This document shows positions 22,737 through 36,039 of a stretch of 64,000 nucleotides of DNA, in pieces. The stretch is from Nyssa sinensis (taxonomy: Eukaryota > Streptophyta > Magnoliopsida > Cornales > Nyssaceae), in contig CM018032.1 in assembly GCA_008638375.1 (NCBI GenBank), positions 38,999,355-39,063,354 of the forward strand, given 5' to 3'. Numbering within the stretch: position 1 is the stretch's first letter; each line of letters starts with the position of its first letter. The notes under the pieces were generated by a model. That model worked only from the letters and a program-made list of their open reading frames with translations. It did no database searches and had not been told where the DNA came from. Position numbers and translations under genes: made by a program.

Positions 22737-25162
22737 GTTGGAGAAAATGGATTTTAGAGTAGATTTTTTGGTCAACTTTGAGCTAATATAAAAATGGGCC
22801 CTACACGATGTGGGTGCACATAGAAATATGTTCTACTCCATGAGTAGATTAAGAACATATATTAAGTTGCTCAAAACCTTTAAGGAATGAATGAGAAATT
22901 GACTTCAAATACCCTCATTTGAAAATAGTAACAAAGCTTGAACCTTGTGAAAAGCTTATGCTTGACACAGATCGAGTACAAAGCTTTTAAATAGTATATA
23001 TAAAAAACTATCTTGAAAGAGGATTTGGGTCCCAAGGGGCACCCTGATTTTGTGGATGGAAGAGGACTTAGCCTATTGTGGGTTCACCATACATATGCGC
23101 TCCACCAGGCAGAGCCTTGGCTCGATATATATATATATATATATATCTTTTTAGTAAAAATTTATTTAAATTTTTTAAAACGTTTCCGTTTTTGTTACCA
23201 TTTGAATTATACTAAAACGTTGCCGTTGTAGTCGTGACTAAATAACTGCATCCATTGAAATAGTGCGTCTGTTTATTCAAACTGAACAACTGCATCCATT
23301 CTCCAATAATAGAAACGACTCTTTGGTCTTGTGATTGTACAAAACAATCACGATATCTTCTATAAATACTCTACGCACTTCATTAATTACATTAAACAAT
23401 TCAGAACTCATATTTTGCATATTTAGTGAGAGAGTTCAAACACATTTTTGGTTCATGAGACGCACAAGTTTACAGTGCTTCTATTGTGCATGGTCAGATC
23501 ATTGTATCATGGAAAGCAATCATCCAAGGACTCGTAAGTACCCCTGTGAGGGGCGTAATTGCTTTAAGGACATAGCTTAATACACTAGCTTTGATTATTT
23601 TCTACATTCTCATTCTGCAACCTTACTGTAAGTCAGAATTTATAGGTTCTGAATTTCATCTTTAAAATTCTATTTTGTATTGTTTAAAACTAGTTTTGTT
23701 TTAATAAAATGGTTTTTTCTTTGTGTTTTTAATTGTTACTGTTTCAATAAAACAACTTTAGTTTTTCCAGTTTTTATACTATTTCTATTTTCACAAAACA
23801 GTTTCTCTTTTCACAAAATAGTTTTTGATTTTAAATATAAATATGTTTTCGTAAATAAAACTGATACTATTTTTCTAACATTAATTTTCAAATTCAATGA
23901 AAACAAAATTTCTCTATTTGCATGACATAGAAGTTTCATTATTACCTTGTAATTGTTGGAAAAAAAAGGTTTTTGAGCATAATAATTATCTATCTTTGAG
24001 TTAAAATTAAAATGAGTCTCACACATTAATTTTAGTGGGTCCACAGAGGAATGTGTTCTCTTCTATGAGGAGATTAAGATCATATATTGGGTTGCTCAAA
24101 ATCATTAAGGAGTGAATGATAAGTTACCTCCAAACATCACTACTTGAAAATGGTAACAAAAGCTTGTGTCCCATATAGAATGGGTACAAGGCTTTTAAAG
24201 AGTATATATACACTTATCCTAGAAGAGGGTTAGGGTCCCAAAGGGTACCCAAGTTTTGTGCATAAGGGAGGACTTAAGCAAATGCTTGGACCACCACACA
24301 CACGCGCGTGCGCGCCACCCCGCCTCGCCTAGCACCTAGTCGGGTTGGGGCTTGGGCCATCGTATATATATCTTTTTGGAGAAAATTAATTTAAATAATT
24401 TTTCATTAAACATTGTCATTTTGTTACTGTTAAAAATAAATCAAAATGCTGTCATTTAGTTACCATATTAATTAAAACTAAAACAGTCACCGTTTTGTGA
24501 GTACGTTTTTTGGTTTTAGTTTAAATCCAAAACTACGTCATTTTGCGATTGCGTTGATTTGAATTTTGACTGAATAATTGTCATCTTCATTGGACACGAC
24601 AATGTCTGTTTGCCATGAACAGACACAACTAAACCTTCATGACTATACCAAACATCCATGAAGAGGTCTATAAATACACACACATTCATTGTATTCGTAT
24701 TACATAAGTTTTTTGCATTCTGTGTTTCATTTTTAGAAAGAGTTAAGCACTGTTGGTTCGACAGGCTTACAGACCGTAGTATTGCTTCTGTGAGATTCAG
24801 ATCATTGCATCCTGGGAGGCAAACGTCCAAGAAGTCATGAGTACCATTGCAAGGATGAAATTTGTCTTAAGGACATAGTGTCAAACACTTGCCTTGATCT
24901 AATTCAAACTTATGTCCTTTTGTTTTATAGTAAGTTGATATTTCTGTTCTGTAATTTTTTTTGGTTTCTTAATTTTGGTTACTGCATTATTAAAACAGTA
25001 TACTATATAGACTTACAATCTTAAAACAAATTTTCCTTTGTTTATATAGTTACTATTTTCAAAATCTGTGCTTGAAAATTTCTGAACTTCTGAATTTTAC
25101 AATATGTATTCTTTGAAATACTGTTTTAATAAATCTGTATTCTTTGAAATACTGTTTTAAAC

Positions 25163-25193
<31 letters not shown>

Positions 25194-25200
25194 AATGTCA
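22737..25200 (+). repeat. Two diverged LTR-like direct repeats in tandem
   Basis: About 22737-23956 and 23957-25200 align through their length. Shared features are TACAAAGCTTTTAAA (22977) with TACAAGGCTTTTAAA (24184), GGTCCCAA with a following G/A run, TATAAATA boxes at 23361 and 24669, and TTTAAGGACATAG near 23563 and 24874. The second copy starts near TGTTGGAAAAAAAAGG. Each has a promoter-like TATA region, as expected of copia LTRs. They lie immediately upstream of the copia gag at 25454. Exact ends could not be fixed and no clear primer-binding site was found. Confidence 0.55.
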
Positions 25201-25391
25201 GTTTATGTGTTGCAGTATCTCATCTTGCTAATAATCTTCAAACAGTGAAAAAATTCAGAACTGAGAAGAAGAAAAAAAAATTATATTTCTATTTAGTACA
25301 TAAATTTATTTCTTTATTTTATTTAATTAAATTGAAGATTGTTTCTTTATTTTAGTAATCTGTTTAATTACAGATTTTATGTTTATTGATT

Positions 25392-25396
<5 letters not shown>

Positions 25397-25434
<38 letters not shown>
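25397..25434. repeat. AT dinucleotide microsatellite
   Basis: Uninterrupted TA/AT repeat just upstream of the copia gag start. Similar tracts occur at 23123-23148, 25178-25204 and 29655-29676. Confidence 0.9.
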
Positions 25435-25438
<4 letters not shown>

Positions 25439-25453
25439 GAAAATTTTCAATAT

Positions 25454-28400
25454 ATGACAACTGATCCTCCTCCTACCCCTATTACTACTGTTGTGACACC
25501 TGCTCATGCTATGGCATCTATGCTAATGAAACATGGAGAGAAGCCCGAGAAATTCAATGGTTCTAATTTCAAAAGATGGCAAAAAAGATGTTTTATCTTA
25601 CCACTCTGAATTTGGCTTGGTTCCTTCGTGAAGATGTTCCTGCTTTGAAGGAAAATGAGACGGATAGGTAAGTGGTTGTCTCCGTAGAGGCATGGAAGTA
25701 TGCAGATTTCCTATGCTAGAATTATGTCCTCAACGGTTTAGATAACACATTACATAATGTGTATTGCACCATCAAGACTGCAAGGGAATCGTGGGACTCA
25801 CTTGACAAGAAATACAAAACGAAATATGCCAGTATGAAAAAATTTATTGTTGGCAGATTCCTCGACTACAAGATGGTAGATTCTAAGATTGTGACCAATC
25901 AAGTTCAAGATCGGCAAGTCATCTTACATGAGTTTCATGTAGAGGGAATGTCTTTAAGTGAATCATTCTAAGTGGCTACAATTATTGAAAAATTGCCACC
26001 ATTATTAAAGGAATTCAAGAATTACCTTAAGTACAAGCGCAAGGAGATGAAACTTGAAGACTTGATTGTCCGACTGAGGATAGAGGAAGATAATCGTGCT
26101 TCTGAAAAGAAGGCAAGAAAGATGGTCATGGAATCCAAGGCTAATGTTGTGGAACAAGGACAAAGCTCTTAAAATAAGAAGAGGAAACACAATGGCAATA
26201 GTCATAGACAAGGTCCCAATAAAAAGTTCCAAGACAAGTGCTATGTGTGCAACAAATAAGGGCACCATGCTAAGGACTATCACAGTCGCAAGGACCAAAG
26301 GAATCCAAGCAAAAGACGTGCTCAAGCCAATATAACCTAAGTGGACAACCTTTCTGAAGATGTCTCAGAAATGAACCTCTCAAGAGTGGTATCCGAGGTG
26401 AATCTAATTGGCAGCAATACCAAGGAATGGTGGGTGGGCACTGAAGCTACTCGCCATGTTTGCTCAGATAAAAAGATGTTCTCATCATATCATAACATAG
26501 ATAATGGAAAACAACTCTTTATGGGCAACTCATCTTCTTCCAAGGTTGAAGGCCAAGGGAAGGTGGTATTGAAGATGACTTCAGGCAAGGAGCTTACTCT
26601 CAATGATATGCGGCATGTGCCAAAAATTTGAAAGAATCTAGTATCTGGATCATTGTTGAGTAAGAAGGGTTTTAAATTGGTCTTTGTATCTGACAAGTTT
26701 ATCCTTACCAAAAATGGGATATATGTGGAGAAGGGGTATATGAGCAATGGGATCTTTAAAATGAATGTAATGACTATTGTACCTCCTATTAAGAATAACA
26801 ATAAGAACACATCTTCTACTTATATGCTTGAGTCTTCAAATGTATGGCGTGGTAGACTAGGAAATGTTAATTATGATACTTTGCATAGATTAGTTAATAT
26901 GTAATGTTTGCCTAAAATTGATTTTGATCCAAAACATAAATGTGAAACTTGTGAAGAGGCTAAACTCATAAGAACTTCTTTTCAATCAATTGAAAGAAGT
27001 ACAGAACCTCTAGGTTTGATACATATAAACATTTGTGATTTGAAATTTATACAAACAAGAGGTGGTAAGAAATATTCTCTTACTTTTATTGATGATTGCA
27101 CAAGATATTGTTATGTTTACTTATTAAGAAGTAAAGATGAGGCATTGAAAATGTTTATTCATTTCAAGAATGAGGTTGAGAATCAACGTGGTAAGAAGAT
27201 TAACATATTGAGAAGTGATAGATGTGGTGAATATGAAGCACCCTTCGGTGAATTCTGTTCACAACATGGTATTATACACCAAACAACTACACCCTATTCA
27301 CCTCAATAAAATGGGGTTGCTGAACATAAGAACAGAATTTTAAAAAAAATGATGAATGCATTATTATTAAGTTCTGGACTACCTCAAGATTTGTGGGGGT
27401 AAGCAATTCTTCTCGCAAATTATATTTTCAACTGAATACCTTAGAAGAAAACTAATAAATCCCCTTACGAGTTGTGAAAAGGTTGAAAACCATCTTACAA
27501 ATACTTAAAAAATGTGGGGGTGTTCGGCTAAAGTGGCGATTCTTACACCAAAAAAGGTTAAAATAAGACAAAAAATAGTTAATTGTATTTTCATTGGGTA
27601 TGCTCATAATAGTAATGCATATCGATTTCTGATTCACAAATCAGAAATTACCGATATGCACGTTAATATTATTATTGAATCAAGGAATGCATCTTTCTTT
27701 GAAAATGTATTTTTTTAGAAATCAACACAAGAGTCGAGTTCAATTAAAAGAACTCATGATACTGTAATAAACAGTAGTGAAGACCAACAAGATGATAATG
27801 AGCCTTGACGCAGCAAAAGAGGTAGAATATCAAAATCTTTTGGTCCAGATTTTTTAACGTATTTGTTAAAAAATCAGCCTCAAAGCTTTAAAGAAGCGAT
27901 GTTGAATCTTGAAGCTCCATATTGGAAAGAGGCTATAAACAATGAAGTAGACTCTATTTTGCAAAATCATATGTGAGAACTAGTGGCTCTTCCACCAGGT
28001 TCAAAACCTCTTGGAAATAAATGGATATTCAAGAAGAAAATGAAAGCAGATGGATCTATTGATAAATACAAGGCCAGACTTGTTATCAAATGATACAAGC
28101 AAAAGGAAGGCTTGGACTATTTTGATACATATTCACTTGTTACAAGAATATCATCCATTTGAATGTTAATAGTTATTGCAACAATACACAATCTTGAAAT
28201 ACATCAAATGGATGTAAAGATAACTTTCTTAAATGGTGAATTAGATGAAGAAATATACATGGAACAACTCGAAGAGTTTATTATTCTAGGTCAAGAAAAG
28301 AAAGTATGTCGGCTTGTTAAATTTCTTTATGTATTAAAACAAGCACCAAAGCAGTGGCATGAGAAATTTGACAGTATAATGATGTCAAATGGGTTTAAGA

Positions 28401-29415
28401 TTAATGAGTGTGACAAATGTGTATATGTCAAGAATACAGAAAATGAGTTTGTCGTTATTTGTCTCTATGTTGATTATATGCTCATTATGGGTAATAATAA
28501 TGAAGTCATTAAAGTTACCAAAAAAATGTTAAACAATAAGTTTGACATGAAAGACTTAGGCGTTGCCAATGTTATATATGGGATAAAGATCTTTAGAACA
28601 TCAGATGGACTGATATTATCTCAATCACATTACATTGAGAAAATTCTCAAGAAATTTAAACAAGATGATAGCAGTCCAACGAGAACACCTATAGATGTAA
28701 ATCTACATTTATACAAGAATAATGACAAAAGCATATCGCAACTAGAATCTGCACAAATAATTGGCAGCCTAATATATTTGATGAACTGTACTCATCCAGA
28801 CATAGCCTACGTTGTCAGCAAATTGAGTAGATACATAAGTAATCCAAGTCTGGACCATTATAAGGCAACAGTTAGGGTTTGAGGTATCTGAAATACAACC
28901 AAAATTATAGATTACACTACTCAAAATATCCAGCAATATTTGAAGGATACTGTGACGCGAATTGGATATCCGATACCAAAGACTCAAAATCCACAAGTGG
29001 TTATTTGTTTACACTTGGTGGTGGAGCGATATCATGGAAATCTTCTAAACAAACATGCATTGCCAGATCCACAATGGAATCTGAATTTATTGCACTTGAT
29101 AAAGTTGGTGAAGAAGCTGAATGGCTTCGTCACTTTTTAGAAGGTATTCCACTGTGGCCAAAACGTGTGCCTGCTAGCTGTATTCATTGCGATAGTCAAT
29201 CAGCGATTGGTAGGACACAGAGTCATATGTATAATGGTAAGTCTCAACATATTCGTCGAAGACATAATACCGTGAAACAACTTCTCTCTAATGATATTAT
29301 GACCATTGAATACATAAGGTCAAAAGATAACATTGCAGATTCGTTAACCAAATGTTTGACCAGAGAGCAAGTGAGTAAATCATCGAGAGGAATGGGCTTA
29401 AAGCCTATGCACTAA
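25454..29415 (+). pseudogene. Ty1/copia Gag-Pol polyprotein, heavily decayed (Tork-like)
   Basis: The domain order is copia-type. Gag: GEKPEKFNGSNFKRWQ, knuckle CYVCNK-GHHAKDY. Degraded protease: [15 protein letters not shown] near 26430. GAG-pre-integrase: NVWRGRLGNVNYDTLHRL. Integrase: FIDDCTRYCYVYLL and NGVAEHKN. RT: 28163-28882. RNase H: 28940-29370 ([29 protein letters not shown]). Most of 25600-27309 is one frame with many stops. Frameshifts occur in an A6 run near 25582, between 27310 and 27510, and at about 28880. The RT active site reads YVDYML, so the second catalytic Asp of YVDD is Tyr. No 3' LTR was recognised. Tork placement rests on the [15 protein letters not shown] end of RNase H. 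Confidence 0.9.
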
Positions 29416-30859
29416 GGGTCGTTATAATGGCAACCCAACCTAGCTGACTGGAGATCCCAAGATTTAGGTTTAAAGGGACAACCGAATTGTGTGTGACTCA
29501 GCGTATTTGGAATATATTTTGGATAAATCTTATTTTAGATGAGAGTTGGATAATTAATTGTAAGTGAAATTAGGAGTCTTTATCCTAATTGAAGTAATAT
29601 AATTAATTTAAATAAAAATAAAAATCTTAGTTACATTAGGATTAAAATTAATGTTATATATATATATATATATATACACGTGTTTAAGATTGATCTTCAC
29701 ATACAAAATAGCAAATTAACTTGGATATATAACAATTTGATTTGCTGTTACTAGAAAGAAGCTATCAATCTTTTATAATCTTGAATATATAATTTTATAT
29801 TATATATAGCACCTGAATATTATGATATAAGATATAATATATATATAGATATAGATACTAGTTATATAATATGTATATAAAATATATACATACATACATA
29901 CACACGTATATTTGGAACCAAGTTTTTAGAGAGAAACAAATATTAGATTTGATATTTTAGGTAGAACCGGAATCGAACCGAACCGAACCAAATATTTTTG
30001 GATTGGGTCAGTTTGTTTCTATCATTATTACAGTTCGGGTCTAATTTTTATTTTTTATAACCGTTAAAAATTGAGTCGGTTCCTATTCTTTTATAACCTG
30101 ACTCAATCCGACCTATGTGCATCCCTAATTTTACCATTAAGTATTTTAAAATAATCGAATGCAAAAAATTCACCTTGCATCTCTAAATTGGTAATGGAGT
30201 AGAGCTTATTCTGTAAACCCATATGTCAAATAACAACATTCCATAGAGATCCTAGCAACTAGAAGACCATCTGCAACTGTTCGCAAGGGGGCAGAGAAAA
30301 TAATTAGAAAAGGTCATTTACTGATTATTTTAGTGCCAAGTTAAGGTGTGTCTGTGTGTCTATATTTATCATTCTTCTAAACCTTAAAAATACGCACAAC
30401 ATTAAATTCCTTCTTCTTATTTTCTGTTGTCTATCCTCGTGATTTGGGAGTTGGAGACGAGAGAAGTTGAGTTATAATATAACAGGAAGAAACATTTTAC
30501 GGACGACATTTACTGGTTTCGTGTGATGCTCAGGGTGGTTCTTTATTTTAAGGATAAAATCGTAGTCTCCAATAATTTAAAAAGCCAAGCACTTTTAAAG
30601 TTACCATATTTTACTTTGAATCTAATTTTATAAATACTTATTCTCGGGACCTATAATAATTAACTCTAAAATTTATTAAAACTTAGTAAGATATATAATC
30701 AAGTATAATACCATTTGTATAATTTTTTCTTCAAATGTATGCTAGCCTAAAATAAAAATTGATTATTAGTTTTCCAAAAATAAAAATAAAAATTGAAAAT
30801 ATGAACTTATTGTGTGACTATTTATCAAGTTCTGGAAAAATTTATTTTTTCATCTTTAG
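29416..30859. other. Non-coding sequence downstream of the copia pol
   Basis: The first ~150 bp are probably the copia 3' untranslated part; no LTR matching the upstream repeats was seen. The rest is AT-rich, with (TA)n at 29655-29676 and short CGAACC direct repeats at about 29965-29990 that are partly mirrored by GGGTC/GGTTC motifs near 30000-30110. Confidence 0.45.
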
Positions 30860-30864
30860 GATTT

Positions 30865-33800
30865 TGTCACGCCCCGAATTCCAGCGAACCCAAGGCGCGA
30901 GTAACGAGACAAAGGAAGATAAAATAATAAAGAAATAAAGTACAATCAAAGACATTCCAAACACTAACCAAACTCCCTATTTTGTACAATCCATAGGGCC
31001 TTGCCCCTTGTTTTCATAATAAACCAGGTGTTTTACACACTTGACAATCCTTTAATTTTTCAGAAAAGTTTGACAGAACCTCCTTTATTTTTCGAGCCTT
31101 TTTCCCCTGATAATCACAATACATCATATGTATATACAAACACGTCACAATCCATCCTCACTCGATGGCCACAATTCATGAAAATTAAACACACATTCTT
31201 TTCCTTTAACATATATACATATAAGATATACTCAATAGTTATCTCCTACATACTGTTTGGGCTTAAGCCCTTATATTACAAAAGTATACCCCAAGGGCCA
31301 AATACTCTTCCAAATTCATTTCCTCTCCTTTCTCCAAGACTTCATCAAGTCCCACGTACTAGAGCTTTATCTGAAACCTGTGCCTACGAATGGGTCAGCG
31401 CCAACATGCTGGTATGATATAATACTAATGCAAGAAACAAAATTAAGGACGTGGCATGTGCAAGTGTACATTTATCTCTACATGTCATGCAATGTCATCC
31501 ATGCAATGCATGATCAATATGTATGACGCACCCATGCAAACTCTATGTCACACCCATGTCTCACTTTACGGTCCTTCCCCGAAGGCCTGAGTAACCTTGT
31601 TCTCACTTTACGGTCCGTCCCCGCTGGCATAAGTACCATGGCCGATTTTGGGTTTTTCACCACAGGATCTACACCTTCATAATGCATAGCACCACGTGCT
31701 TAACTCACACTATGCTTTCAAGGAATCACACTATGCCAATATGCCCTGATTCCACCATGCAATGCCACAATCTCAACAAAACATTTCTTGCCAACATATG
31801 CAGTATGCTTCAAATAATGCAGCATATTTAAAGCAATAATATCATCTGAATCTCAAAACTTTTTTCACAAGCCTGTATGCTATAAGCAGTCAAATTAAAC
31901 ACATGCTCGATTCACACATTCACAATCTCATCAATATACAAAGAACACATGATTCCATAAAGCACCCTCATACATGAAACTATCACACTTTCCAAAACGC
32001 ATGATATATCAACACGGATGTAAGCCAAACATAATAATCCAAACACAGAGGTAAGATCCATCTTCACTACAGCAACAAATCATCAAAAAATTTAAAACAC
32101 ATATTAGAGTACGTAAGTTATCAGTTCTAGGTTCTTCAAGCAATTATATCCCACGTGATTTCCAAATCATCAAATCAATACCTGTATAAATCAATCAACA
32201 TACAAATCATTCCTAAACTTAATCCTATTCCTTACTTAGCAAAATATCATACCTGACAGGGTTGGTCACAACCCTACTAAGCAGTGTCCACTATGCAATC
32301 CAATCAACCAGTAAGTAACTCAGTCCTCCAATGGAATCATATCAAGCTTATGCTTATCTCCATTCATAGATATCCTCCAAATATGTCGTTAGTCACTCAT
32401 CATCCTAATGCTACTGTAATACTGTTTAGGGATTCTCCCATGCTGAATTGCTACTTGGAGAAGAATCAAGAAATGTCTTATATGCAGGCTTCGACATGGC
32501 AGTTGCAGCGAACACACCAACAGGTTCGCCAGCAGCGAAGAAACTCTGGGGCTTAGTTCCAGCCTTGACCCCATACTCAAATTGGATAATTGAATTACTA
32601 CATACATTCCTCACTGTGCCATCATAACAGATAACAACATCCTGAAGGATGGCCATTAAGTTTTTGAATAAAGTTCCAAGCTCAGTCAACCCTCTAGATG
32701 AATGGACAATAACTTCTCTGCTTGAAATTGAGTGAGCCATCTCCACCTGAACAAGAGACCCAACACCCAACCTGATTGAAACAACTAGCATGATTCACTT
32801 ATTAAATTTTCTTTTTTCCTTTTGAAATAACAGAGTGGCAACCACCCCTGTTCATAACCCAGCCAACAACCGCCCTTACATCCTCCAAACTGAAGACATC
32901 TACAAAGATTTATTAATATTATTAGAAGACTAGCCAGAAACCTCTAAATACAACTAAGACAAAATCCACATCCAGTGACTTCATAATCTCATATACTTCA
33001 TCTTCATAAGATGACATCGTTCGTCCAATCGCAACACTTTTCTTTGAACTTATTTGTATCAAAGTATTTTTGATATACCATTCAAATACTTCAGTTTGAA
33101 CTTTCTTATATGATCACAATCTTTTGCCACGGTTATAACTGAATCTGATTTTTCCCTTACAAAATTCCTCTGGCAGCCAGTGACCACTACTAACAGAAGG
33201 CAGGTGAGGATTCATGTTTCCACCCTTCATCATCTTCAAGTAGCCAACAGAATTCTTCACTTGACAATGACAGATATGATGAAATCAAGCTAACTGCTTC
33301 ATCCTCACCGACAAAACAGAGCCCTAGTCATCACCATCTTGCTTCTAACCATCCCAACCGAATCACTATTGTCCTAGATTTGGTGGACGAACAATCAGAA
33401 TTCCCTTACCTAGATTGGCCCCAAATAGCATGAAACGGCACCTGTAATACTCTTCTGCTGCGAGCAAGACTGCTCTTGAACTCCCTCCAATTCCTCTTCT
33501 TAATAACTGAGATAGTCTGAACTTAAACTAGGGTAGAGCAGCAACGAAGAGAACCTATTCGGGTTTCGAAGGTGAGCCAACCGAACCTTACTGAACCAAA
33601 ATCCAAGATATTTGCTCTCCTAAATCGACTTTTGCATCTTCAATTCCTGCCCTTCCTTGCCACAACATCCACCAATACGAACCCTCAACATCCATGACAA
33701 CCATCGTAACCCATTCTCCTGTTCTGCACCACTACACTGCTACACCAACACGCACACGCGCGTATACATTCACATACCCCTGTTCGAATCAGGTTACGGT

Positions 33801-34623
33801 GCAACGTTTTCCCAAATCAGCAGCTCTGATTATTGCTCAAATTCAATCTCAAGTTCAGATCCATCCATGCCGATACAACCATGCCATCATCCTCTGTCGA
33901 CCATCGCAAAACCCATCCGCCTTGATCAGAACAGGGGATTTCGCCAACTGCTGCTTTCCTCCTTGCGATGTTCTGTACAGAGTTGAGAGATCAACTCAGC
34001 GATGACTCCCCGACAGATCCGTCCCAACCCATCACTGCTGCTTCATTTCTGTCAAATTCCTCAAGCCGCAAGACCTGATCTGTTTGCACTCTCTGCAAAT
34101 TCCCTGCCACACCACCTAGAACCTTCAAGACTTCTCAACCATCTTCAATGCATTTGGTATTCTCTCGGCACCGACCTTCTCTTCTTTTTGGTTGCCAACC
34201 GAGATACACACATACACACATTTATATACACCTGCTGCACCGATAAAGAATTCAGAAATTCTCTTTTCCTCTCCAGCCGTTTCTCCACCGCCATACCCAC
34301 TTTTGTTTTTTTTATTTGCCCAAAGGCTTCGGCTGACCTAGAAGCTCCCCTCCTTTTTATTTTATTTTATTTAGTTTATGTATATTCTAGTAGCTTCTCA
34401 ACTATATACATATATAAATTCTTTATATATTTTTCTATCTTTAAATATAAAATCATATATATTTGTCCAAGCAAAATTTTCGGGCACACATGTATATACA
34501 ATACTAATAACACACATTCACATAACGTGATTTAATTAAATTAAAAGTAGATAAGATTTAAAGAAATTCAAATATTGCCCTATCACAAAAAAAAAATTTA
34601 TTCCAAAATTTCGAATCTTTACA
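30865..34623 (-). repeat. Solo Ty3/gypsy LTR (family A) with TSD GATTT
   Basis: On the minus strand it runs from TGTAAAGATTCG (34623) to ...GGGGCGTGACA (30865), 3759 bp. It is flanked by GATTT at 30860-30864 and 34624-34628, a perfect 5-bp TSD. It is the sister of the LTR at 11457-15141 but in opposite orientation. The conserved box lies at 31530-31740 and the inverse palindrome GGGCTTAAGCCC near 31258. It has about 1 kb (roughly 31800-32900) that the sister lacks, and lacks the sister's TTTTGGG block. Apparent open frames (such as 33657-34535) belong to the LTR. Confidence 0.9.
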
Positions 34624-34628
34624 GATTT

Positions 34629-35168
34629 TTTTCTTATAGTTTTTTATACATATATTTATATTTGTGTTGAGGTCATCCAACTATCCAAGTTTGATAAATT
34701 TTGACCTATGCGCATTTTATTTATCAATCAAGACCCACAAATAGGGATGACAAATTGCCCAACACCGCTGAATCCCGTCTGCTCCATCTCTAATGGGACG
34801 AGTTTATAAAAAAAATGAACGGGGTGAGATAGGATTGAAAAAACATATTAAAATTCGACAAGGGTTTTGAGTAGAGATGGAAGAAGGTACTCTCGCCTCA
34901 TCCCGATTCTACATTTAAATTACATGAATACCTTTCAATATTTTCATATTTTATTAAAAACTCTCAAATATATAAATCTAAATATGTGTGTATATGTGTA
35001 ACATGTGCATATATATATATATATACATATATATACACACGCATATAGATTTAGGTTTTTATTTTTTAATAAAATTCGTTGGTTAGTTTTAAATTTAGTT
35101 TTTTTTTTTTAAATTAAGTCTTAAATAAGGATGTAGTTTGGGGAATGGGGTGGGAATGAGTGAGGATG
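34629..35168. other. AT-rich spacer
   Basis: No gene or element recognised; short ATATAT tracts near 35012-35038. Confidence 0.4.
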
Positions 35169-35572
35169 GAAACATAATAAATAGAAGGGTGATTCAATCA
35201 TATGTTCCCATAAAGTGCTTAATTAGCATAAGATTCAACCTAAAATAACTTAATCCAAAAAGTCTCTAGAAATTTTGTTGACAAAAACGCCCTTCCTTGT
35301 AAAAACACAAAGGGAAGAACTTCTTTCTACTCCAACCTGCTCCAGTGATGTCATGTCATCACCTTTTTGTTTTTGAAACTTCAAAATTAAATAACTTACA
35401 ACATATAAGTCTGTTTTACATAAAAATTATATATTTGGACTCTAAAAATTGAGATCTATCAAACAAGATCTATATTATATAGAAACTTATGTAAAAAAAA
35501 AAAATCTGTGTTTTTGATAAAGAATTTTTGTAAAAAATTCTCTGTACACAGAACTAAGATAGAGAATATTAT

Positions 35573-35798
35573 CTGTACTAGAACAGAGAAATGCCTTTAT
35601 CCCGGAACAAAGAAATTTGAGAATTCCTTCAACCAAAAAAAATATTACACATGTTTTTAATAATGCATCAAATCAGCTTTATTCTCTGTACTAGAACGAA
35701 GAAATGTCTTTATCCTGGAACAAAGAAATTTGGGAATTCCTTCAACAAAAGAAATATTACACATGTTTTTAATAATGCATCAAATAATCTTTATTCCT
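35573..35798. repeat. 113-bp tandem duplication
   Basis: CTGTACTAGAAC starts at 35573 and again at 35686. The two units stay about 90 percent alike through AACAAAGAAATTTG, TATTACACATGTTTTTAATA and ATGCATCAAAT. Confidence 0.85.
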
Positions 35799-36039
35799 TA
35801 CGAAAACATTAATACTCCAACATTGATAAAAAGAAAATTAGATATAGAAAAGAATACATAACTAAAAAAATATAGTCTTTTTTAAAAATTCTCTGTTGAA
35901 AAATAGTCAATCCAAAATTTATCATTTCTCTATTTATGGCAAAGTAGGCCATTTGAACAAAAAAGAAAAAAAAAAAGGACTTTGATATGGAAAGTATGGC
36001 GTGCAACATGGAGCTTTTGGAGTAGGCCATATATTCTCT

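Noticed and set aside
33657..34535. Open frames of 103-177 codons suggesting a small gene
   Set aside because: They lie within the solo LTR bounded by GATTT duplications, are rich in low-complexity codons and resemble no family I recognise.
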